Assembly: GCA_016195025.1 (NCBI GenBank) | Contig: JACQAL010000052.1 | Location: 21,262-85,261 of the forward strand | Direction: 5' to 3' | DNA: 64,000 nt | DNA from: Bacteroidota bacterium | Lineage (GTDB): Bacteria; Bacteroidota; Bacteroidia; Palsa-948 | In this document: positions 34,773 to 43,247 of the stretch, one piece after another | How positions within the stretch are numbered: the stretch's first letter is position 1 | How the letters are laid out: each line of letters opens with the position of its first letter | Notes under the pieces: model-generated | Database searches by the model: none | Seen by the model: the letters and a program-made list of their open reading frames with translations, nothing else | Told to the model about the DNA's origin: nothing | Made by a program: the position numbers and the translations under genes

Positions 34773-36740
34773 TTAAACTCTTATTCCAATCACAAGCATA
34801 TCGTCAATCTGTTCTAAACTGCCTTTCCACTTTTTAAAAGTGTCAAAGAGAATCTCTTCCTGTTTCACCATCGGTTCATTCTGAATGGAGAGAAGAACTT
34901 CCTGAAGTTGTTTGTATTTGAATTTTTTTCCTTTGGGCCCACCAAACTGGTCGGCATAGCCATCGGAGAAAATATAAAGAGTATCGCCTTTGTGCAAATT
35001 TATTTTTTGGTTGGTGAACGGAAGACCTTTGCCGAGATAATATCCAATCGGGCGTTTGTCGGCAAGGTATTCTTCCATTTTATAAGTGCCGTTTTCTTTT
35101 CTGAGCAGGAGCAGCGGATTATAGGCGCCCGCAAATTCCACCGCGTTGTTTTTGTCATCAAACGAAAGCAGCGCAATGTCCATTCCGTCTTTTGTTGCGC
35201 CTTCTTTGCCGCTCTGCTTGAGCGCGCGGATAATATTAAAGCGGAGTTCGCTCAGAATTTCCGAGGGCTGCGTGATGCCCCGTTGGTTTACAATCTCATT
35301 GAGAAAAGCATTTCCGAGCATGCTCATGAAACCGCCCGGCACTCCATGGCCGGTGCAATCAACTGCGGCAATAATGCGCTTTCCGTTTTTTTCAGCGAAC
35401 CAGTAAAAATCACCGCTCACCACATCTTTTGGCTGAAACAAAACAAACGCATCAGGAAAAAGTTTGTACTTGATTTCCTTGGCGGGAAGAATGGCTTCCT
35501 GAATGTTTTTTGCATAGTTGATGGAATCGGTTATGTCTTTGTTTTTTTCTGCTATGATTAAATTTTTAGCCATAAGTTCTTCATTGGTTTTTTTCTTTGC
35601 CTTGTAGCGTTTGTAAATTACAAATGCAATACTGGCAAGCGCAAGAAAAATAATTATGCAGACAATCTCTGTCCAGAATTGTTTTAGTTCGGTTAGTTCT
35701 TTTTCTTGTTTTGTAAGGGCATCTTTTTTGTCTTCTTCAAGTTTTGTTACTTTCTCCTGCTTTTCAATTTCATATTTTGCCTGAATTGCCATTGCTGTAT
35801 TAACATTTTGATTCTTTATTAAAGAATCATTTATTTTCTGGAAACGATATGCATTTTTGTAATCCTCCAATGATTCAAATGCAATTCTAATTGGGTCTAC
35901 CACCTCTGTTATTAATTCGCCAATGTTTTTTTTGTTTGCGTATTCAAAAGATGATAATAATAATGGTAATGCCTGTTTATTTTCCCCTTGGTTTAAAAAT
36001 ATTTTACCTTTTATGGCATTTGTCCAATTATGACCAAACTGATAATTATTGTTTAGATAATAACATGAATCTGATTTGCTGCAATAATAAAAAGCAGAAT
36101 CAAATTCCCTTTTATTAATAAATAATTCTGCTACATTTATATAATCAACATCAGGACATTTTCCATTTTTCAATTTCAATGTTATGGCTTTATTATAATA
36201 ATATAGTGCCGAATCAAATTTCATTTCATCTTGATAAACAAGACCCATCGTTCCCCAATTATATGGCAGCATATCATAATATTTTTGTTTTTCATTTATT
36301 GAAATTGCTTTTTTAAGATACTCTATGGATTTCTCATTGTTCTGCACACTACTATAAACCTGACCAAGCCTGAAGTACGAATTTGAAATTCCTTTAATGT
36401 CGTTTATTTCTTCTCTTATTTTTAATGAAGTATAAAATTTTTCTGCTGCTTTAGAATAATCAATATTCTGAAACAAATAATAACGTCCTTCAAGTACATT
36501 GGCGTCTCCAATGGCTTTTTTATAATTAATTCTTCCTGATAGATTAATTGCGCTGTCGCAATAGAATACCAATTTGTCACTATTAAATTCCTCCTTCGCT
36601 ACCTGCAATAGAATTTTAATTTTATTTGTGTCAACTTTTTCTTTTGCAAGAAGTGTTAGCAGGGAGTCAATTTTATTTTGTTGCCCCAAGCAAGAGCAAC
36701 TAATAGCAAAAAATAAACTGTAGGAAATTATTTTTCTCAT
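34773..36740 (-). CDS. TPR - membrane - SpoIIE-type PP2C phosphatase
   Basis: A 655-residue signalling protein. An N-terminal signal sequence leads to six or more TPR units on the periplasmic side (~20-320: GISNSYFRLGQVYSSVQNNEKSIEYLKKAI, GLVYQDEMKFDSALYYYNKAI), a coiled stretch, one membrane helix (~350-372, IVCIIIFLALASIAFVIY), a DSINYAKNIQEAILP linker and a cytoplasmic SpoIIE phosphatase domain (~425-655) with VVSGDFYW, AAVDCTGHGVPGG, FSDGYADQFGG and QIDDMLVIGI, the aspartates of which bind metal. The layout is common in Bacteroidota and serves anti-sigma-antagonist or related switching elsewhere. The ATG at 36740 is used; the codon before it is TTG. It sits 9 bases after the DUF1365 gene inside the lipid operon. 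Confidence 0.88.
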   Translation of the reverse strand: MRKIISYSLFFAISCSCLGQQNKIDSLLTLLAKEKVDTNKIKILLQVAKEEFNSDKLVFYCDSAINLSGRINYKKAIGDANVLEGRYYLFQNIDYSKAAEKFYTSLKIREEINDIKGISNSYFRLGQVYSSVQNNEKSIEYLKKAISINEKQKYYDMLPYNWGTMGLVYQDEMKFDSALYYYNKAITLKLKNGKCPDVDYINVAELFINKREFDSAFYYCSKSDSCYYLNNNYQFGHNWTNAIKGKIFLNQGENKQALPLLLSSFEYANKKNIGELITEVVDPIRIAFESLEDYKNAYRFQKINDSLIKNQNVNTAMAIQAKYEIEKQEKVTKLEEDKKDALTKQEKELTELKQFWTEIVCIIIFLALASIAFVIYKRYKAKKKTNEELMAKNLIIAEKNKDITDSINYAKNIQEAILPAKEIKYKLFPDAFVLFQPKDVVSGDFYWFAEKNGKRIIAAVDCTGHGVPGGFMSMLGNAFLNEIVNQRGITQPSEILSELRFNIIRALKQSGKEGATKDGMDIALLSFDDKNNAVEFAGAYNPLLLLRKENGTYKMEEYLADKRPIGYYLGKGLPFTNQKINLHKGDTLYIFSDGYADQFGGPKGKKFKYKQLQEVLLSIQNEPMVKQEEILFDTFKKWKGSLEQIDDMLVIGIRV

Positions 36741-36749
36741 CAAGAAATA

Positions 36750-37559
36750 TTATTTGTAAGACCTGTATACTTCCCGCTGCAAATCTATATGCGAATTCTT
36801 TTTGTGGTATGGAATTTTTTTCAACCATAGCTTGAACGCATTCCAGTGAATCAAAGATATGATTTGTAAAGTTATAAACGGGAAGCGGATGGCGTACCAG
36901 AATAATCTTGAATTGGTAAGTTCTTTTCTTGTGCCCGTGAGTGTAGTGATGATTATTTTATTATTGTCTTTTGCAAGTGTATCAATTTTTATATTCAGTT
37001 TTTCATCAGGAATTCCAATATTAAAATCGAACTGTGTATCCATATCTGTAAAAGGAGAAACGTAAAAGTGCTTTGTGGTGTTGAGATGGAATTTCTTACC
37101 GTAAAAGTTTTCTTTGCTGAGGAAGAATGGTTTCATTTCCCTGTAAGTGTTGCTGATTTCAACAACACAAGACCTCACCTCCAACCCCTCTCCTTGAGAA
37201 GGAGAGGGGAGTATGAAGTAAAACGAAACAGGATTGAACTGGTATCCGAATGTGCAGAGGTTTGTAAGAAGAAATATTTTTTCATTTTTCAATTCAATTC
37301 CGTTTTGTTTCAGGTAATCTCTGATATGTTCTTTAGTTGATTTTGTTTTATCGGGATTTTCTTTTGGCAGTTGCAGATGGTCTTTGTCGCGGAAGTTGAA
37401 AACATTAAAACGATTCCTGCTGATGAAGAAAAACTTTTTTGCGAGAACATCAATTTCATCCCAATCAATATAGAACATGAACACATTGTAATGAAATCGG
37501 TGTTGCTTCGGTTCAAAGCGATGGTGCATTACTTGCGCTCTGTATAAACAGGAATTCAT
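36750..37559 (-). CDS. DUF1365 family protein
   Basis: A 269-residue protein of the DUF1365 (COG3496) family. Family marks: NSCLYRAQVMHHRFEPKQHRFHY at the start, FGYQFNPVSFYF in the middle, HFYVSPFTDMDTQF, and a C-terminal helix-rich tail (WYAIRFPFITLQIISLIHWNAFKLWLKKIPYH). The enzyme activity is not known, but the gene travels with FAD oxidoreductases and CFA-type methyltransferases in many bacteria. The ATG at 37559 overlaps the stop of the upstream gene as ATGA, which suggests translational coupling; an ATG at 37589 is less likely. Residues ~117-130 are an in-frame insertion coded by a palindromic repeat. Confidence 0.85.
   Translation of the reverse strand: MNSCLYRAQVMHHRFEPKQHRFHYNVFMFYIDWDEIDVLAKKFFFISRNRFNVFNFRDKDHLQLPKENPDKTKSTKEHIRDYLKQNGIELKNEKIFLLTNLCTFGYQFNPVSFYFILPSPSQGEGLEVRSCVVEISNTYREMKPFFLSKENFYGKKFHLNTTKHFYVSPFTDMDTQFDFNIGIPDEKLNIKIDTLAKDNNKIIITTLTGTRKELTNSRLFWYAIRFPFITLQIISLIHWNAFKLWLKKIPYHKKNSHIDLQREVYRSYK
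37171..37209. repeat. REP-like palindromic element inside the DUF1365 gene
   Basis: CCCCTCTCCTT (37185-37195), loop GAG, AAGGAGAGGGG (37199-37209): an 11-bp perfect stem, flanked by a CACCTCCAA arm. On the coding strand it reads L-P-S-P-S-Q-G-E-G-L-E-V-R-S in frame. The same peptide is seen in predicted proteins of other bacteria that carry this repeat. Confidence 0.8.
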
Positions 37560-38815
37560 AATACTTTTTTTCCAGTTAATTGCTCGCATAAATTTACAGA
37601 TGACAACAATGCGTCCTCATGAAAGCCATATCTGAAATAACTTCCGCAAAAATACAGCGGACCGCTTTCGTTTAATTTTGGTAATTCTTTTTGTGCTTTC
37701 ACGGCTTCCAAATCAAACAGCGGGTGAGTGTATTCAATTGTCTTGATTATTTTTTTCTTATCAATATTTTCTTCGCTATTAATATTCACAAAATAATTTT
37801 TCTTTTCCGAAACTTGTTGAAGTGAATTCATCCAGTAAATTGTAGAAGGCATTAAAGTATTATTCTTTTCTTCTATTCTGTAGTTCCAGCTTGACCATGC
37901 GCGTTTTGTTTTAGGCATTACGCTTTCATCTGTGTGAAGCGTTGCAATATTTTTCTGGTACTTAAATTTGCTCAGCAATCTTTTTTCTTCTTCTGTTGGA
38001 TTTGAAATCATTTTTAAAGATTCATCTCCGTGAGAGGCAAAAATTACTTTATCAAATATTTTTTCTCCATTCTTTGAAATTACTTTTGCTTTATTATTTT
38101 CTCTTTCAACTTTCACGACAGGATTATTAACTTCAATTTTTTCTTTGAAAGGTTTGATAAAGATATCACGGTAGGTTTTGCTTCCGTTTTCTACTGTGTA
38201 CCACTGGTGCTGTGTATTCAGTCCGAGGAAACCGTGATTGAAAAAAAATCTTACGAGCGTTTGTGCCGGGAAGTTGACCATTAAATCCATCGGAGTGCTC
38301 CACACGGCAGAACACATCGGTATTAAATATTTCCAGAGCATGTCTTGGCTATAATCTTCTTCCTTTATATATGTACTCAATGAATAATTATCGTACTTAG
38401 GATTATCAAGAATTTTTATACTCTCACTGTTGAAGCTGGAAATTTGTTTCAGCATTTTTATATATCGAGAACTGAAAATATTTTTCCGTTGCGCAAATAA
38501 TCCGTTTAGTCCCGAACCGCAATATTCCAGTCCGCTCGGCACATGCTGAACGGAAAACGACATGGAAGTTTTTTTCGTGGGAACTTTTAATTCAGAAAAA
38601 AGTTTTGTTAAAAGCGGATACGTAACGTGATTAAAAACCATGAAGCCCGTGTCAATGAAAATTTCTTTTCCATCTTCATCAATAGTGATTGTATTTGTGT
38701 GTCCGCCTACATAATCATTCTTCTCGTAAATCGTCAAATCAAATTTATGCCGGAGAAAATGTGCGCAAGACATTCCCGCGATTCCTGTTCCGATTATAGC
38801 GAGCGACTCTTTCAT
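37556..38815 (-). CDS. FAD/NAD(P)-dependent amine-oxidase-like oxidoreductase
   Basis: A 419-residue flavoprotein of the COG2907 type. The dinucleotide motif is AIIGTGIAGMSCAHFL (residues ~6-21) followed by YEKNDYVGGHTNT; the C-terminus carries GPLYFCGSYFRYGFHEDAL, the FAD-contacting end of the amine-oxidase fold. In related clusters such enzymes desaturate or oxidise modified acyl chains, but this has not been shown for this protein. The ATG at 38815 overlaps the stop of the upstream methyltransferase as ATGA; the same coupling joins it to DUF1365 downstream. Confidence 0.85.
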   Translation of the reverse strand: MKESLAIIGTGIAGMSCAHFLRHKFDLTIYEKNDYVGGHTNTITIDEDGKEIFIDTGFMVFNHVTYPLLTKLFSELKVPTKKTSMSFSVQHVPSGLEYCGSGLNGLFAQRKNIFSSRYIKMLKQISSFNSESIKILDNPKYDNYSLSTYIKEEDYSQDMLWKYLIPMCSAVWSTPMDLMVNFPAQTLVRFFFNHGFLGLNTQHQWYTVENGSKTYRDIFIKPFKEKIEVNNPVVKVERENNKAKVISKNGEKIFDKVIFASHGDESLKMISNPTEEEKRLLSKFKYQKNIATLHTDESVMPKTKRAWSSWNYRIEEKNNTLMPSTIYWMNSLQQVSEKKNYFVNINSEENIDKKKIIKTIEYTHPLFDLEAVKAQKELPKLNESGPLYFCGSYFRYGFHEDALLSSVNLCEQLTGKKVL

Positions 38816-39840
38816 TTTTTCCTGAAGAGATAATGACAAACCATCCACTCGTTTCCATTGTTAAATCCCCAGAGTTCAGCGCAAGCCATGAAGAAAATTC
38901 TCCAGTAGACAAACCATTTCAAAGCATTTTCTTTTCCATATGTATTTCCAAAAATGGAAATGATTTCTTTTTTATTCGAATCCATATTTTTCAGCCAGGC
39001 TTCTGAAGTTTTTGAATAATGGGTTCCGTTTACAATCCAGAAATTCTCTTTCACTAAATGCTCGTCAAAATAAAAAAGCAAATCATTGTTTGGCATTATT
39101 CCTCCTGTGAAAAAGTATTTGCTCATCCAATCCGATTCATCTTTTATTTCAAACTTGTAAGCAGATTTTTTGTGAGTGAAAATATGCACGAACAATTTTC
39201 CATCCTCTTTCAGCCAGTTTGAAATTCTTTTCATCAGTTCGTGATAATTCCTCATATGTTCAAACATTTCCACGGAAATAACTCGGTCAAATTTCTTATC
39301 GCCAGAAAAATGATTCATATCCGCTGTAATAATGGTAAGATTTGAAATGTTTCTCTTCTTTGCTTCATTGTCAATATAAATTTTCTGTGTGCGTGAATTG
39401 GAAACTGAAGTTATATTGCTCTTCGGAAATTTTTCCGCTATGAATAACGATAGCGAACCCCATCCGCAGCCGAGTTCAAGAATTTCCATTCCGTCTTTTA
39501 ATTCTGCTCGCTCGCAGGTTAATTCGAGCATGTCGCACTCGGCAGTATTTAAATCAGAAACTCCTTCCTTATAATAACAGGAACTGTATTTCAAATGTTT
39601 TCCTAAAACAAGTTTGTAAAATTCTGTCGGCACTTCGTAATGCTGTTCATTTGCGGAATTAGTTTCAACAGCAATGGGAGAATTTTTCAGTTCGTCAATT
39701 AATTCAAGCAAATATTTTTTATTTGCTTCTGCGCTTCCTTTATTTTCTTCATAAAGCCGCTGCTGAAGCAATTGCCGAATCTTCCAGCAAATCAATGAAT
39801 CGGGAATGATATTTTTCTCTAGAAGAAAATTTAAAACCAT
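38812..39840 (-). CDS. Short CFA-synthase-like SAM methyltransferase
   Basis: A 342-residue class I methyltransferase of the cyclopropane synthase/coclaurine N-methyltransferase branch. SAM motif MEILELGCGWGSLSLFIAEKFP; other family segments are NEQHYEVPTEFYKLVLGKHLKYSSCYY, ISVEMFEHMRNYHELMKRI and DWMSKYFFTGGIMPNNDLL. It lacks the long N-terminal domain of full CFA synthases and differs clearly from the cfa at the end of the same operon, so the two likely act on different steps or substrates. First gene of the operon. Its ATG overlaps an ATG on the other strand (CATG at 39838-39841). Confidence 0.82.
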   Translation of the reverse strand: MVLNFLLEKNIIPDSLICWKIRQLLQQRLYEENKGSAEANKKYLLELIDELKNSPIAVETNSANEQHYEVPTEFYKLVLGKHLKYSSCYYKEGVSDLNTAECDMLELTCERAELKDGMEILELGCGWGSLSLFIAEKFPKSNITSVSNSRTQKIYIDNEAKKRNISNLTIITADMNHFSGDKKFDRVISVEMFEHMRNYHELMKRISNWLKEDGKLFVHIFTHKKSAYKFEIKDESDWMSKYFFTGGIMPNNDLLFYFDEHLVKENFWIVNGTHYSKTSEAWLKNMDSNKKEIISIFGNTYGKENALKWFVYWRIFFMACAELWGFNNGNEWMVCHYLFRKK

Positions 39841-39867
39841 GACTGGTGAAACTAACTATTTTCTTCT

Positions 39868-39875
39868 CATCTTTG
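39868..39875 (+). promoter_or_regulatory. Possible -7 element of the DUF1295 gene
   Basis: CATCTTTG matches TAnnTTTG at 7 of 8 positions, 14 bases before the ATG at 39890. It supports that start over the ATG at 39839. Confidence 0.35.
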
Positions 39876-39889
39876 CTGAAACTTATTTC

Positions 39890-40660
39890 ATGCAACATAT
39901 ATTAATTGACAGCGCCATCGGTATTCTTTCATTCATTCTTGTTGTCTACGCCATAGCGCAATTTATCAAAGACAACAGCATCGTGGATATTGCCTGGGGA
40001 ATCGGTTTCATCATTGCCACCTCCATTTCTTTTCTCGAGTCGAATAAATTTTTTGTACAAAATCTTCTGGCGAATTCGTTGGTTGTTATATGGGGATTGC
40101 GACTTGCGATTTATATTTTCGTTCGCCATCACGGAAAACCAGAAGACTATCGTTATAAAGAAATGCGCGACAGTTGGGGAAAAAATGTTCTGCTGATGGG
40201 ATTCTTGAAAGTTTTTTTTCCGCAGGCAATCGTGATGTACATAATTGCTTTTCCGATTCTGGTGGTGAATTCTTTTCCGCACAATGAAATTCAAATCACG
40301 GATATTGCAGGTGGAATCATCTGGCTCATCGGATTTTTCTTTGAAGCCGTTGGCGATATGCAAATGTTCAACTATAAAAAAAATCCGGCAAATAAAGGAA
40401 AAGTGATGCGCTACGGTTTATGGAAATTTACCCGCCACCCGAATTATTTTGGAGAAGCAACTATGTGGTGGGGAATTTTTCTGATTGCGATTCCTTCCGG
40501 TTACTGGTATCTCTCGCTTCTCAGTCCAATTGTAATTACACTCCTTATTATAAAAGTAACGGGCGTTGAACTGCTCGAAAAAAAATATAAAGACAATGTG
40601 GAATATCAGGATTACAATCGCAAAACAAATTCATTTTTCCCCGGGCTTCCGAAAAAATAA
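39890..40660 (+). CDS. DUF1295 membrane protein, steroid-reductase-like fold
   Basis: A 256-residue integral membrane protein with about six to seven hydrophobic helices. DUF1295/COG3752 marks: DNSIVDIAWGIGF near the N-terminus, RLAIYIFVRHHGKPEDYRYKEMR, and the C-terminal isoprenylcysteine-methyltransferase/steroid 5-alpha-reductase-like core RYGLWKFTRHPNYFGEATMWWG. Such proteins bind NADPH or SAM and act on lipid substrates in the membrane. It is transcribed away from the methyltransferase operon and completes the set CFA-like / FAD oxidoreductase / DUF1365 / DUF1295. The exact reaction is unknown. Confidence 0.85.
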   Translation: MQHILIDSAIGILSFILVVYAIAQFIKDNSIVDIAWGIGFIIATSISFLESNKFFVQNLLANSLVVIWGLRLAIYIFVRHHGKPEDYRYKEMRDSWGKNVLLMGFLKVFFPQAIVMYIIAFPILVVNSFPHNEIQITDIAGGIIWLIGFFFEAVGDMQMFNYKKNPANKGKVMRYGLWKFTRHPNYFGEATMWWGIFLIAIPSGYWYLSLLSPIVITLLIIKVTGVELLEKKYKDNVEYQDYNRKTNSFFPGLPKK

Positions 40661-40750
40661 TTTCAGAATTTCTACAGAATCATTCTTCACATTCGCAGTT
40701 GAAAACTAATTTATCTTGACAAATAATCGTTTTCTCTTCGGAAAAAATTT

Positions 40751-40758
40751 TACATTTG
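40751..40758 (+). promoter_or_regulatory. -7 element for the kelch gene cluster
   Basis: TACATTTG matches TAnnTTTG exactly, 19 bases before the ATG at 40778. No clear TTG at -33. The three kelch genes follow without gaps, so this likely drives all three. Confidence 0.55.
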
Positions 40759-40777
40759 AAAAATCATTCAACAAAAA

Positions 40778-42013
40778 ATGAATCTCTTTACAAAACTTTT
40801 CTTTTTACATTTTCTTTTTTCCGTTGTCGCTCTGAGTGAATTGGAAGGGCAGCAATACATCTGGACGCAGAAAGCATCTTTGCCTGCAGCTGCGCGCCAT
40901 CGCTGCGCGGTGCTGAACATTGGCGGGCGCGCATATCTCGGGCTCGGGCATTACAACGTGATGGGCGATGTGCTCTTCGATGACTGGTGGGAATATGACC
41001 CGGGAACAAATTCATGGACGCAGAAAGCAAATTTTGGCGGAGGAAAACGTTTAGGCCCTGCTTACTTCACCATCGGAAATAAAGGTTATGTCGGAACAGG
41101 AAGAGACATCACCGGGACAAACTACAATGACTTGTGGGAATATGACCCGATGACAAACAAGTGGACACAAAAAGCTTCGTTTGCAGGTTCCGCCAGAAGG
41201 ATGGCAGTTGGATTTCCCATAGGCAACAAAGGATATATTGGAACAGGCGAAGGTCCTACCAACTATCTCGCAAGTTTATGGGAGTACGACCCTTCCACAA
41301 ATTCCTGGACACAAAAGGCATCCTATCCTCCGGGCGGAAGATTTGCTGCGACAGGTTTTTCCATAGGGAACAAAGGATATTTGGGAACAGGAGAAGATAA
41401 CACCGGAAATTCCAGCAATGATTTTTATGAATATGACCCCGCCACAAATGTCTGGACGCTAAAAGCAAATGTTCCCGGAGTTGCACGCGAAGCCGCCTGC
41501 GGATTTTCTTACAACGGAAAAGGATACATCGGCACAGGTGAAGATTATCAGAGCGGAAATTCGCAAAGCGATTTTTATGAATATGACCCGACAACAAATT
41601 CCTGGGATACGATTGCAAATTTTGCCGGCACTGCCCGCAGATACATGGTGGGAGTTTCACTCGGCACAAGAGCATATGCGGGAACGGGAACCAGCGGAAA
41701 TAATTTTAACGACTGGTGGGAATACGGAAATCTTTCAGCGGTTGATGAATTGAATCCGGAAGACAGGGTTTCAATTTTTCCAAATCCTTTCTCCGAAAGC
41801 GCTGCACTGCGAATTACTAATCCTGGCGAATTGCAAATAGAAAAATTACAGATAAAAGTTTTTGATAACACAGGAAAAGAAATTCTTCCACTTATAATTC
41901 GTAATGCGGATTCATTCGTAATTCGCAGAGGAGACATTGCCGCAGGAATTTATTTTCTCCGGTTGATTTCAGAAAACAAAATCATTGCAACTAAAAAATT
42001 TATTATTCAGTGA
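40778..42013 (+). CDS. Kelch-repeat secreted protein with T9SS domain (first of three)
   Basis: A 411-residue protein: signal peptide, then six to seven kelch-type blades (~25-310) with the repeat W-E-Y-D-P-x-T-N-x-W-T-Q-K-A-x-F and G-N-K-G-Y-I-G-T-G, forming a beta-propeller, and a type A sorting domain (VSIFPNPFSESAALRITN ... GIYFLRL, ~330-411). Likely a surface-bound binding protein. Its stop codon overlaps the GTG start of the next kelch gene (GTGA at 42010-42013). The sorting-domain code contains an inverted repeat shared with the next two genes. Confidence 0.88.
   Translation: MNLFTKLFFLHFLFSVVALSELEGQQYIWTQKASLPAAARHRCAVLNIGGRAYLGLGHYNVMGDVLFDDWWEYDPGTNSWTQKANFGGGKRLGPAYFTIGNKGYVGTGRDITGTNYNDLWEYDPMTNKWTQKASFAGSARRMAVGFPIGNKGYIGTGEGPTNYLASLWEYDPSTNSWTQKASYPPGGRFAATGFSIGNKGYLGTGEDNTGNSSNDFYEYDPATNVWTLKANVPGVAREAACGFSYNGKGYIGTGEDYQSGNSQSDFYEYDPTTNSWDTIANFAGTARRYMVGVSLGTRAYAGTGTSGNNFNDWWEYGNLSAVDELNPEDRVSIFPNPFSESAALRITNPGELQIEKLQIKVFDNTGKEILPLIIRNADSFVIRRGDIAAGIYFLRLISENKIIATKKFIIQ
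41817..41928. repeat. Inverted repeat in kelch gene 1 sorting-domain code
   Basis: Left arm from 41817 (CTGCGAATTAC) and right arm CATTCGTAATTCGCAG (41913-41928) are reverse complements at 14 of 16 positions. Confidence 0.75.
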
Positions 42014-43247
42014 GAATTTTCAAAACGATATTGATTTTATTTCTTTCGCTTTTTTTTGCGAAAAGTTTTTCTCAGAACACCTGGAAAAAAGTTGCCGCTT
42101 TCGCAGGAAGCAAGCGCGAGCGCTCGGTTGGATTTGCATAGCGAACAAAGGATATATCGGCATAGGACAGGATACAGCAAACAATATGCTGAATGATTTC
42201 TGGGAATACGATACAACCTTCAATGCATGGACGCAACTTGCAGATTTTGGCGGAGTGGCAAGGCGCGATGCAGTTGGATTTTCCATCGGAAGCAAAGGAT
42301 ATATCGGAACCGGAATTGATAATTACGATTCGAATTTCGGAAATCAACTCAGCGATTTTTGGGAATATGATCCCGCTTCGAATGTGTGGACGCAGCGCGC
42401 AAACTTCCCCGGAAATTTTGGCGGAGGAGTTTACAAGGCAACCGGTTTTGAAGCGGGCGGAATGGGATACATCTGCGGAGGGCAGGTGGGTTCTTCTTCT
42501 TACAGCAACGAGTTGTGGCAATACAATCCGTCAACCAATATGTGGCTGCAGCGCGCAAACTTTCCTCCGGGTGACCGCTTCGGCTTGACAAGTTTTTCCA
42601 TTAACGGAAAAGGATATGTGGGAACAGGCGCTGACTATAATTTAATGAACAACGATTTATGGGAATACAATCCATCAGGCGACACATGGGCGCAGAAAAA
42701 TAATTTGCCCGCTTCGCAGCGAATGTACTGCACGGGTTTTGCCATCGGCACCAAAGGATACATTGCGCTCGGCACCGATGGCGGCAGCCGCACCGATTTA
42801 TTTGAATACAATCCGTCCACAAATTCCTGGGCGGTGCGCTCGGCTTATCCGGGTGCGGCAAGAAAATCAACTCCGGCATTTACCATAGGCAACGAAGCGT
42901 TTGTGGGAACCGGCAGCAGCGATGCGGGCGACCGGAAAGACATGTATGTGTATTCTCCGCTGGTTCCCGCTGCCGTTGAAGAAATTTCACAGGAGAATTT
43001 GGTTTCTGTTTTTCCGAATCCTTTTGCTGAAACGGCAACACTGCGAATTACGAACCTTCACGCATTACGAATAGAAAAAATTCAAATTACATTTTTCAAT
43101 TTAGCAGGAGAAGAAGTTCAGCCATTCGTAATTCGTAATTCGGATTCATTCGTAATTCGCAGGAATAATTTGAGAGCAGGAATTTATTTGTATAAAGTAT
43201 CGGATGAGAAAAAAATAATCGGCACAGGGAAAATAATTGTTGAGTAA
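42010..43247 (+). pseudogene. Kelch-repeat T9SS protein (second of three), frameshifted after codon 43
   Basis: From the GTG at 42010 the frame codes a signal peptide (MRIFKTILILFLSLFFAKSFSQ) and the start of the first blade (NTWKKVAAFAGSKRERSVGFA), then meets TAG at 42139. The rest of the protein, starting IANKGYIGIGQDT, continues in the next frame from 42138 to 43247 with six kelch blades and a type A sorting domain (VSVFPNPFAETATLRITN). The third gene reads AVGFAIDTNGYIGTG without a break at the same point. Loss of one A (GCATAGC in place of GCAATAGC at ~42136-42141) explains it. Either a true lesion or a sequencing/assembly error. The remaining ~400 residues look intact. Confidence 0.85.
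43041..43162. repeat. Inverted repeat in kelch gene 2 sorting-domain code
   Basis: Left arm 43041-43056 (CTGCGAATTACGAACC) and right arm CATTCGTAATTCGCAG (43147-43162), 14 of 16 complementary. The segment just before the right arm stutters ATTCGTAATTCGTAATTCG. Confidence 0.75.

Noticed and set aside
37560..37589. Longer start of the DUF1365 gene at 37589
   Set aside because: The ATGA overlap at 37559-37556 and the family start NSCLYR favour the shorter form.
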